Translations under genes and position numbers: made by a program | Shown: piece after piece, positions 33,001 through 40,447 of the stretch | How the letters are laid out: each line of letters begins with the position of its first letter | Position numbering within the stretch: the first letter of the stretch is position 1 | The notes under the pieces: model-generated | Told to the model about the DNA's origin: nothing | The model's input: only the letters and a program-made list of their open reading frames with translations | The model's database searches: none | NCBI RefSeq assembly: GCF_947039425.1 | Contig: NZ_CAMQYW010000002.1 | Coordinates: 1 to 51,744, forward strand | Source of the DNA: an uncultured Cetobacterium sp. | GTDB taxonomy: Bacteria; Fusobacteriota; Fusobacteriia; Fusobacteriales; Fusobacteriaceae | Length of the DNA: 51,744 nucleotides | Direction: 5' to 3'

Positions 33001-34239
33001 ATGAGAAGAGTAGTTGTAACAGGTTTAGGACTTATAACGTCGTTAGGAACGGGAGTAGAAAAATCTTGGGAAGCTATAAAATCAGGAGAGTGTGGAATAA
33101 AAGAGATTACATCTTTTGATACAACTGATAGTGCTATTAAAATAGCTGGAGAGGTAACAGATTTCGATCCTACTGAATTTGGAATAGAGAAGAAAGAGAT
33201 AAAAAAATTAGCTAGAAATACTCAATTTGCAATAGCAGCAACAAAGATGGCTTTAGAGGATTCTGGATTAGTTATTGATGAAAATAATTGCACAAAAGTT
33301 GGAACTATTGTATCATCTGGTATTGGTGGAATTGAAATTTTTGAAGATCAACATAAAAATATGTTAGAAAAAGGTGTTAGAAGAATATCACCATTTACAA
33401 TTCCGGCTATGATTAATAATATGGCTTCGGGAAATGTAGGGATTTATTTTGGTGCAAAAGGACCAAATAAAGCTGTTGTAACAGCTTGTGCTGCTGGAAC
33501 CCATTCAATAGGAGATGCCTATGAAATGATAAAATCTGGGAGAACAGATGCAATGATAGCTGGAGGAACAGAGGGATGTATTACTAAATTTGCAATTAAC
33601 TCATTTGCTAATATGAAAGCTTTATCAACAAGAAATGATGAGCCATTAAAAGCATCAAGACCATTTTCAGAAGATAGAGATGGATTTGTAATGGGTGAAG
33701 GAGCAGGTATATTAATTTTAGAGGAATTAGAGCAAGCAAAAGCTAGAGGAGCTAAAATTTATGCTGAAGTAGTTGGTTACGGTGAAACTTGTGATGCTTA
33801 TCATATAACATCACCATCAGAAGGTGGAGAAGGTGCAACAAGAGCTTTTAAAATGGCAATGGAAGAGGGGAATATAAAACCTGAAGAAGTTGGATATATC
33901 AATGCTCATGGAACGTCAACACCTGCAAATGATAAAAATGAAACAGCTGCAATAAAAGATGCCTTTGGTGAATCAGCTTATACAATGAATATTTCATCTA
34001 CAAAAGGAGCAACAGGACATGGTCTTGGAGCTGCTGGAGGAATTGAAGGGGTAATAATATCTTTAGTATTATCAGAAGGAGTTATTCCGCCAACAATTAA
34101 TTTAGATAAGCAAGATCCAACATTGGATTTAAATTATACACCAAACAAAATGGTAAAAAGAGATGTTGAAGTAGCAATGTCAAGTTCATTGGGATTCGGT
34201 GGTCATAACGCTGTAATAGCCATGAGAAAATACAAATAA
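33001..34239 (+). CDS. fabF: 3-oxoacyl-ACP synthase II (FabF)
   Basis: Elongating ketosynthase of type II fatty-acid synthesis. The 412-aa enzyme has catalytic C163 in VTACAAGTHS and the two catalytic histidines in INAHGTSTP and GATGHGLGAAG. Start ATG 33001 follows AGAGGTG; the ORF-track GTG 32992 lies within that ribosome site. rnc follows at 15 bp. Confidence 0.97.
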   Translation: MRRVVVTGLGLITSLGTGVEKSWEAIKSGECGIKEITSFDTTDSAIKIAGEVTDFDPTEFGIEKKEIKKLARNTQFAIAATKMALEDSGLVIDENNCTKVGTIVSSGIGGIEIFEDQHKNMLEKGVRRISPFTIPAMINNMASGNVGIYFGAKGPNKAVVTACAAGTHSIGDAYEMIKSGRTDAMIAGGTEGCITKFAINSFANMKALSTRNDEPLKASRPFSEDRDGFVMGEGAGILILEELEQAKARGAKIYAEVVGYGETCDAYHITSPSEGGEGATRAFKMAMEEGNIKPEEVGYINAHGTSTPANDKNETAAIKDAFGESAYTMNISSTKGATGHGLGAAGGIEGVIISLVLSEGVIPPTINLDKQDPTLDLNYTPNKMVKRDVEVAMSSSLGFGGHNAVIAMRKYK

Positions 34240-34254
34240 AAGGGAGAGAGATAA

Positions 34255-34965
34255 GTGAGAAGATCATTTCTAGAATTAGAAAAAAAAATAGGATATACTT
34301 TTAAAAATAAGGACCTATTAAAAAATGCACTTATCCATAGATCTTTTGGAAACGAACATACAAAATATAAAAAAATAAATAATGAAAGACTAGAACTGTT
34401 AGGTGACGCAGTTCTAGACTTAATTGTTACAGAACATTTGTATAAAAGTTATCCAAATGCTTTAGAGGGAGACCTTGCAAAGCTAAAGGCTATGGTAGTA
34501 AGTGAACCAGTACTTGCAAAAATATCAAGAGCGTTAGAGTTCGGAGAATATTTAATGTTAAGTAAAGGAGAGGAATTAACTGGTGGAAGAGGGCGTAACT
34601 CTATATTAGGAGATGTTTTTGAAGCTATTTTAGGTGCAGTTTATTTAGATTCAGATTTTATAGCAGTAAAAGAGATTGCAATGGTACATTTAAGATATTC
34701 AATAGAACATATTAATGAAAATGAAGAAATTTTGGATTTTAAAACAATTTTACAAGAGTATAGTCAAAAAGAATATAAGATTATTCCAATTTATGAAGTT
34801 GTAAATGAAGATGGTCCAGATCATCTAAAGATATTTGAAGTATCTGTTAAAATAAAAGATGAATTATTGGGAATTGGGAAAGGAAAAAATAAAAAAAGTG
34901 CAGAACAAGCAGCAGCGAAAGATATTTGTAAAAGATTAGGAGTAAAGCTTTATGAAACACTATAA
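34255..34965 (+). CDS. rnc: Ribonuclease III
   Basis: Double-strand-specific endoribonuclease that processes rRNA and structured mRNAs. The 236-aa enzyme has the signature NNERLELLGDAVLDLIV (about 42-58), a second acidic site GDVFEAILGAVYLD, and a C-terminal double-stranded-RNA-binding domain (about 160-230). GTG start behind GGGAGAG. It follows fabF closely, a common arrangement, and overlaps the radical SAM gene by 14 nt. Confidence 0.97.
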   Translation: MRRSFLELEKKIGYTFKNKDLLKNALIHRSFGNEHTKYKKINNERLELLGDAVLDLIVTEHLYKSYPNALEGDLAKLKAMVVSEPVLAKISRALEFGEYLMLSKGEELTGGRGRNSILGDVFEAILGAVYLDSDFIAVKEIAMVHLRYSIEHINENEEILDFKTILQEYSQKEYKIIPIYEVVNEDGPDHLKIFEVSVKIKDELLGIGKGKNKKSAEQAAAKDICKRLGVKLYETL

Positions 34966-35998
34966 TATTCCAATATTTATAAGTCATTTTGGATGTCCAA
35001 ATGACTGTGTATTTTGTAATCAAAAAAAAATAAATGGCAGAGAAACAGATGTAAGTCTTGAGGATGTTGAAAACATAATCGAAACATACTTAAAAACTCT
35101 TCCAAAAAAATCCAAGAAAGAAGTGGCTTTTTTTGGTGGAACTTTTACAGGAATTTCTTTTGATTTACAAAAAAAATACTTGGAAGTTGTGAACAAATAT
35201 ATTAAATTAAATTTAATTGATGGAATAAGATTATCAACAAGACCAGATTATATTGATAAAAAAATTATAGATTTACTGGTAGAGTTTAATGTAACAACAG
35301 TGGAATTAGGAGTGCAATCTTTAGATGAAAATGTATTAAAGCAAAGTCATAGGTTCTATCCTGTAGAAAAAGTATATGAAGCATCTAAAATGATAAAAGA
35401 TGCTGGAATACAACTGGGAATACAATTAATGCTAGGCCTTCCTGGTTCAACTTGCAAAAGTGATTATAATAGTGCCAAAAAGGTTGTTGAAATAGAACCG
35501 GATATAGCTAGAATTTATCCGACACTAATTATAAAAGAAACTGAAATGGCTGAAATGTTTAAAGAGGGTACTTATAGACCATTAACAATAGAAGAGGCTG
35601 TAAATAGCTGTAAAAAGATATATTCATTGCTTGAATACAATAATATAAATGTTGTTAGAGTTGGGCTACAACCTACAGAGGAATTAAATGATAGTGAAAA
35701 TGTGTTAGGTGGACCTTATCATCCAGCTTTTAGAGAGTTAGTTGAAGGAGAAATATATTTTGATTTTTTAACTAGTGATAGATTTAGTAATTCTAATTTA
35801 GAAATAGAAGTTAATGAGAAAAATGTTTCTAAAATTATAGGAATGAAAAAAATAAATAAAGATAGATTAGGAAAAAGGTTTAATTTAAAAATAAATAAAA
35901 ATTTAAATCAAGAGACAATTGTTATTAATGGAAAAATTTATACAAGAAAAGAGGTTCTTAGGGGAGAGATAGATGAACCAAATAATAATAAATGCTAA
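34952..35998 (+). CDS. Elp3-like radical SAM protein without acetyltransferase domain
   Basis: A 348-aa radical S-adenosylmethionine enzyme. The [4Fe-4S] motif is FGCPNDCVFCNQ (about residues 13-24), and FFGGTFTGI and ELGVQSLDENVL are the SAM-binding segments of the Elp3/MiaB-type barrel. Full Elp3 has a C-terminal GNAT domain; here the protein ends shortly after the barrel, so the tRNA-uridine chemistry of Elp3 cannot be assumed. It overlaps rnc by 14 nt and rng by 26 nt, hinting at an RNA-related role (inference). Confidence 0.8.
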   Translation: MKHYNIPIFISHFGCPNDCVFCNQKKINGRETDVSLEDVENIIETYLKTLPKKSKKEVAFFGGTFTGISFDLQKKYLEVVNKYIKLNLIDGIRLSTRPDYIDKKIIDLLVEFNVTTVELGVQSLDENVLKQSHRFYPVEKVYEASKMIKDAGIQLGIQLMLGLPGSTCKSDYNSAKKVVEIEPDIARIYPTLIIKETEMAEMFKEGTYRPLTIEEAVNSCKKIYSLLEYNNINVVRVGLQPTEELNDSENVLGGPYHPAFRELVEGEIYFDFLTSDRFSNSNLEIEVNEKNVSKIIGMKKINKDRLGKRFNLKINKNLNQETIVINGKIYTRKEVLRGEIDEPNNNKC

Positions 35999-37439
35999 TA
36001 AATTTAAAACTAGAGCAGTAATATTAGAAAATAAAAAAGTAATGGAAATTCACATTGAAAGAGAAGGTGAAGGAACATTAAATGGGAATATATATAAGGG
36101 AAAAGTAGCTAATGTATTACCTGGAATGGAGTCAGCCTTTGTAAATATAGGACTTGAAAAAAATGGGTTTTTATATGTTAAGGATTTAAGAGAGTTTGAA
36201 GAGAAATATTTAACAGGAATTGAAAAAAGTGAAAAACCAATAGAGGATTTGTTAAGAGTAGGAGATGATGTTGTTGTTCAAGTACTGAGTGATCCTCGAG
36301 GAAATAAAGGTGCGAGAGTTTCAACACATTATACTATTCCTGGAAAATTTTTAGTTCTTATGCCAAATAATAGTCATATAGCTATTTCAAAGAAGATAAA
36401 AGATGAAATAGAAAGAGAAAGACTTGAAAAAATATTTAAAGATATTGTTCCTGAAGGGATGGGAGTTATAATAAGAACTGCTGCTGAAGGGAAAAGTATT
36501 TATCACTTTGAAAAAGAGTTAGAGTATTTAACTAAAAGATGGGAAGAAGTAGAGCTGAAAATAAAAAAAGCTAAAATTGGAGAGGTTATTTATAAAGATA
36601 ATGGAATTATTAGTAAAGTGCTAAGAGACATTATAAATAATGATATTGATGAAATAGTTGTAGATAATGAAGAAGTTTATTGGGAAATTATAGATTATAT
36701 TAGAGCTTTTAGTGAAGGGAAGTTAAGAACTAAAATAAAGCTATATAAAGATAAAAAAGAGATTTTTGATGAATATGGAATTCAAAAAGAAATAGAAAAA
36801 TCTTTAGAAGAAACAGTTTGGTTAGAGTGTGGAGGATCAATAGTTATTCAAAAGACAGAAGCTCTTGTTAGTATTGATGTAAATACCGGAAAAAATATAG
36901 GTAGTTTGAATTTAGAAGAGACTGTTGTTAAAACTAATGTAGAAGCTGCGGAGGAAATAGCAAGACAATTACGTATAAGAAACTTAAGTGGAATAATAAT
37001 AATAGATTTTATAGATATGAAAATTGAAGAAGATAAAGAAAAAGTAATTAAAGCTTTAGAAAATGGATTAAGTAAGGATAGAGTTAAAAATAATATTATT
37101 CATTTTACAGATTTGGGTTTAATTGAAATGACAAGAAAAAGAACAGGAAAACCATTAAGTTATTATTTTCAAGATGAATGTCCACATTGTAAAGGAACAG
37201 GGAAAATAAAAGGAAGACGTGCAATTGTAGAAAGTATAATTAAGGAATTGAAAGAAGTAATAGAAGAAAAAGATATAAGCCATATTAAAATAATAACTAA
37301 AAAAAGTGTTAAAGAAAAAATAGAGGAAATATATTTAGACTTTATAAAAAGTCTTTTGGGAAATTACGGGAAAACAATTGAAATATTAGATAATGGCAAA
37401 GAGTTAATAAAAGATTATGAAATATTAATGGAAAGATAG
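35973..37439 (+). CDS. rng: Ribonuclease G/E family endoribonuclease
   Basis: A 488-aa endonuclease of the RNase E/G family. An S1-like RNA-binding region (about 38-130) is followed by the catalytic core with SIDVNTGKN (Mg-binding aspartate) and IIDFIDM, and a zinc-link CPHCKGTG (about 405-412). The length matches RNase G rather than full RNase E, since the long scaffold tail is absent. Its ATG lies 26 nt inside the preceding gene after GGGGAGAG. Confidence 0.92.
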   Translation: MNQIIINANKFKTRAVILENKKVMEIHIEREGEGTLNGNIYKGKVANVLPGMESAFVNIGLEKNGFLYVKDLREFEEKYLTGIEKSEKPIEDLLRVGDDVVVQVLSDPRGNKGARVSTHYTIPGKFLVLMPNNSHIAISKKIKDEIERERLEKIFKDIVPEGMGVIIRTAAEGKSIYHFEKELEYLTKRWEEVELKIKKAKIGEVIYKDNGIISKVLRDIINNDIDEIVVDNEEVYWEIIDYIRAFSEGKLRTKIKLYKDKKEIFDEYGIQKEIEKSLEETVWLECGGSIVIQKTEALVSIDVNTGKNIGSLNLEETVVKTNVEAAEEIARQLRIRNLSGIIIIDFIDMKIEEDKEKVIKALENGLSKDRVKNNIIHFTDLGLIEMTRKRTGKPLSYYFQDECPHCKGTGKIKGRRAIVESIIKELKEVIEEKDISHIKIITKKSVKEKIEEIYLDFIKSLLGNYGKTIEILDNGKELIKDYEILMER

Positions 37440-37447
37440 GTAGTTAT

Positions 37448-37936
37448 ATGAAAATAGCATTATACTCAGGAACTTTTGATCCAATAACAAAGGGACATCA
37501 AGAAATTATAAAAAGAGCAAGCAAAATGTGTGAAAAATTAGTTGTTGCAGTTTTAGTTAATAAAAATAAAAAAACTTGGTTTTCACAGGCAGAAAGAAAA
37601 GAAATGGTTCAGAGTGTATTGCAAGATATTCCAAATATTGAGATCATAGAGTATGATGGATTATTAGTTGATTACATGGCAAAAATAGATTGTAAATATA
37701 TTATAAGAGGTTTAAGAGCTGTAGCTGATTATGAATATGAACTAACTCTCGCATATGGAAATTTCGAAATATCTTCAGGAGAAGTAGAAACTGTTTTTAT
37801 ACCATCATCTAAGAAATATTTATATATAAGTTCATCTCTTGTAAGAGAGGTAGCTTCATATGATGGGAAACTTGACAATTATTTAGATGATAGGATAGTG
37901 GAAAAAATTAGAGTTAGGTCAAAGGAGCAGAAGTAG
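37448..37936 (+). CDS. coaD: Pantetheine-phosphate adenylyltransferase
   Basis: Penultimate step of coenzyme A synthesis: ATP plus 4'-phosphopantetheine to dephospho-CoA. The 162-aa protein shows YSGTFDPITKGHQEII with the (T/H)xGH-type nucleotidyl-transfer motif and YIRGLRAVADYEYEL. It lies 8 bp after rng and its TAG stop shares one base with the GTG of radA. CoA demand fits the nearby fatty-acid genes. Confidence 0.97.
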   Translation: MKIALYSGTFDPITKGHQEIIKRASKMCEKLVVAVLVNKNKKTWFSQAERKEMVQSVLQDIPNIEIIEYDGLLVDYMAKIDCKYIIRGLRAVADYEYELTLAYGNFEISSGEVETVFIPSSKKYLYISSSLVREVASYDGKLDNYLDDRIVEKIRVRSKEQK

Positions 37937-39315
37937 TGGCAAAAACTAAAAGTTTTTATATTTGTAGTGAATGTGGTTATAAAACTATTAAATGGCAAGG
38001 AAAATGTGATAGTTGTGGAGAATGGGGAACTTTTGAAGAGGAAATAGAAGTGCCGTTATTGTCTACTAAAATAAATAGTAATAATTTAAATTCTAATTCA
38101 AAAAGTAAGGTAGTTTCTTTTTCGAATATTCAAATAGAAAAAAACTTTAGATATAAAACAACTATATCTGAATTTGATAGATTATTAGGAGGGGGACTTG
38201 TAAAAGGAGAAGTAGTACTTTTAACAGGAAATCCTGGAATTGGAAAATCTACATTATTATTACAAACAGCAAAAGAGTATTCAATATATGGAGAAGTACT
38301 ATATGTATCTGGAGAGGAATCTCCAGCACAGATAAAATCAAGAGGTGAAAGACTAGGAATAACTTCAGATAATATATATTTAATGTCTGAAACAGATATT
38401 CAAAGTATCTATGAATATGTTTTAACTAAGAAACCTAAGATTGTTATTGTAGATTCAATACAAACATTGTATAATTCAGCTATAGATTCTATTCCTGGAA
38501 CACCTACGCAAATAAGAGAGTGTACCTTAAAAATAGTAGAACTTGCTAAAAAAAATGAAGTGTCATTTTTTATAGTAGGACATATTACAAAGGATGGAAA
38601 GGTTGCAGGACCTAAAATGTTAGAACATATGGTCGATGCTGTCTTTCAATTTGAAGGTGAAGAGGGGCTTTTTTATAGAATATTAAGAAGTGAAAAAAAT
38701 AGATTTGGTTCAACTAATGAATTAGCAGTATTTAGTATGGAAGATAATGGAATACAAGAAGTAAAAAATTCATCTGAATTTTTTTTAAGTGAAAGAGAAG
38801 AGAAAAATATAGGGAGTATGGTTGTTCCTGTATTAGAAGGAACTAAAGTTTTTTTACTTGAAATACAAACCTTATTAACAGATTGTGTAATGGGAATACC
38901 AAAAAGAATAGTTCAAGGATTTGATAGAAATAGAATTCAAATTCTAATAGCTATAGCAGAAAAAAGAATGAAATTAAGCTTAGGGATGAAAGATTTTTTT
39001 ATAAATATTCCAGGTGGATTATCTATAAAAGATCCAGCAGCAGACTTAGGTGCACTAATATCTTTAGTTTCTCTTTATAAAAATGTGGCTATAAGTCAAA
39101 AAATAGCTGCTGTTGGAGAACTTGGTTTAAGAGGAGAGATTAGAAAAGTATTTTTTATAGAAAAAAGGCTAAGAGAACTTGAAAAACTAGGATTTAAAGG
39201 AGTTTATGTTCCAGAAGCTAATAGAAAAGAGATAGAAAAAAATAGTTATAAAATGAAAATAATATATTTAAAAAATTTAGAAGAATTTTTAGAAAGGATA
39301 AGTAAAGATGAATAG
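37936..39315 (+). CDS. radA: DNA repair protein RadA (Sms)
   Basis: Hexameric helicase-like protein that promotes branch migration in recombination. The 459-aa protein has an N-terminal zinc finger (CSECGYKTIKWQGKCDSCGEW region), Walker A GNPGIGKST, the RadA-specific KNRFGS motif, and a C-terminal Lon-protease-like domain with GGLSIKDPAADLG. GTG start overlaps the coaD stop by 1 nt; the end overlaps disA by 8 nt. The radA-disA pair is standard in Firmicutes. Confidence 0.97.
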   Translation: MAKTKSFYICSECGYKTIKWQGKCDSCGEWGTFEEEIEVPLLSTKINSNNLNSNSKSKVVSFSNIQIEKNFRYKTTISEFDRLLGGGLVKGEVVLLTGNPGIGKSTLLLQTAKEYSIYGEVLYVSGEESPAQIKSRGERLGITSDNIYLMSETDIQSIYEYVLTKKPKIVIVDSIQTLYNSAIDSIPGTPTQIRECTLKIVELAKKNEVSFFIVGHITKDGKVAGPKMLEHMVDAVFQFEGEEGLFYRILRSEKNRFGSTNELAVFSMEDNGIQEVKNSSEFFLSEREEKNIGSMVVPVLEGTKVFLLEIQTLLTDCVMGIPKRIVQGFDRNRIQILIAIAEKRMKLSLGMKDFFINIPGGLSIKDPAADLGALISLVSLYKNVAISQKIAAVGELGLRGEIRKVFFIEKRLRELEKLGFKGVYVPEANRKEIEKNSYKMKIIYLKNLEEFLERISKDE

Positions 39316-40369
39316 TCCAGAATTTTTAGAAATCCTTTCTCTTGTGGCTCCTGGGACAAAATTGAGAGAAGGAATACATAATATATTAGATGGTGAAATG
39401 GGTGCATTAATTGTAATTGGTAGAGACAGTGAAGTTGAAAAGATAATGGATGGAGGATTTGAAATAAATTGTGAATATACTCCTGAAAAAATATTTGAAT
39501 TATCAAAAATGGATGGGGCAATAATAGTAGATGAAAGTATAAGTACAATACATTCAGCCAATGTTCATCTTCAACCAAATATGAGATTTTCAACAACAGA
39601 GAGTGGGACAAGACATAGAACTGCTCAAAGGGTGGCAAAGCAAGCAGATAAACTAGTGATAGCTATATCTGAGAGAAAAAGAGTAATTACAATTTATAAA
39701 GGTGAGATGAAACATAGATTAAGAAGTTCAACAGAACTTATGGCTGAAGCATCTCAAGGATTAAATACTTTAGAACGTTATAGATTCGTTTTAGATAAAG
39801 CTCTTGGAAATTTAACTATTTTAGAACTAGATGATCTTGTTACTTTATATGAGGTAACTGTAGTACTTCAAAGGTTTGAAAAAGTAACTAGAATATTTCA
39901 AGAGATGAATAATTATATGGTAGAACTTGGTGCTGATGGAAGACTTGTAAAACTTCATTTAAATGACTTAGTTCAAGATATTGAAAGTGAAAAAGAAGAT
40001 TTCTTAAGAGATTATTGGAATGATACAAATTCTCAATTTGATATAGACGAAATAACAGATAGATTGTCTAAATTAACAGATGATGATTTGAAAGAATTGG
40101 AAAAAATATCTTCTGTTTTAGATTATCCTAAGACTTATTCAGCTTTAGGGAATAGAGTAACTCCAAAGGGGTATAGAATTTTAGATAAGATAACAAAATT
40201 AACTAAGAGAGATATAGAAAAAATAGTTCAAACTTACGGAAATCTATCAAAAATACAGGAAGCTTCAATAGAAGAGCTTTTAGAGATAAAAGGAATAAGT
40301 AAATTTAAAATAAAAGCAATTCAAACAGGATTAAAAAGATTAAAAGTAACCGTTGAATTAGAAAAATAA
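39308..40369 (+). CDS. disA: DNA-integrity scanning protein, diadenylate cyclase DisA
   Basis: Synthesises the second messenger cyclic di-AMP from two ATP and monitors DNA junctions. The 353-aa protein contains the DAC domain (about 1-140) with catalytic DGA (69-71) and GTRHRTA (100-106), a helical spine, and a C-terminal helix-hairpin-helix DNA-binding domain (LLEIKGISKFKIKAIQTGL). It overlaps radA by 8 nt; RadA is known to modulate DisA in B. subtilis. No c-di-AMP phosphodiesterase is in the window. Confidence 0.97.
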   Translation: MNSPEFLEILSLVAPGTKLREGIHNILDGEMGALIVIGRDSEVEKIMDGGFEINCEYTPEKIFELSKMDGAIIVDESISTIHSANVHLQPNMRFSTTESGTRHRTAQRVAKQADKLVIAISERKRVITIYKGEMKHRLRSSTELMAEASQGLNTLERYRFVLDKALGNLTILELDDLVTLYEVTVVLQRFEKVTRIFQEMNNYMVELGADGRLVKLHLNDLVQDIESEKEDFLRDYWNDTNSQFDIDEITDRLSKLTDDDLKELEKISSVLDYPKTYSALGNRVTPKGYRILDKITKLTKRDIEKIVQTYGNLSKIQEASIEELLEIKGISKFKIKAIQTGLKRLKVTVELEK

Positions 40370-40394
40370 TCTACTCTTAAGGGTAGATTTTTTT
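40368..40394 (+). terminator. Rho-independent terminator after disA
   Basis: Stem AATCTAC(T)C / G(G)GTAGATT around CTTAAG, then seven T. Confidence 0.85.
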
Positions 40395-40416
40395 GTATTA
40401 AAATGTTAGTATACAC

Positions 40417-40435
40417 TATAGGGGCATACCCTATA
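40417..40435 (+). promoter_or_regulatory. candidate CsoR operator upstream of copA
   Basis: Perfect inverted repeat TATAGGG-N5-CCCTATA with a GC-rich core unlike its surroundings, directly before the AGGAGG ribosome site of copA. CsoR operators characteristically carry G/C tracts in inverted arrangement around an AT-containing centre. TATACA (40410-40415) just upstream may be the -10 box. Confidence 0.6.
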
Positions 40436-40447
40436 TAGGAGGCGGAT

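Noticed and set aside
39246-39638. Minus-strand ORFs of 130 and 90 aa over the radA-disA junction
   Set aside because: Both are antisense to intact overlapping genes and have no supporting features.
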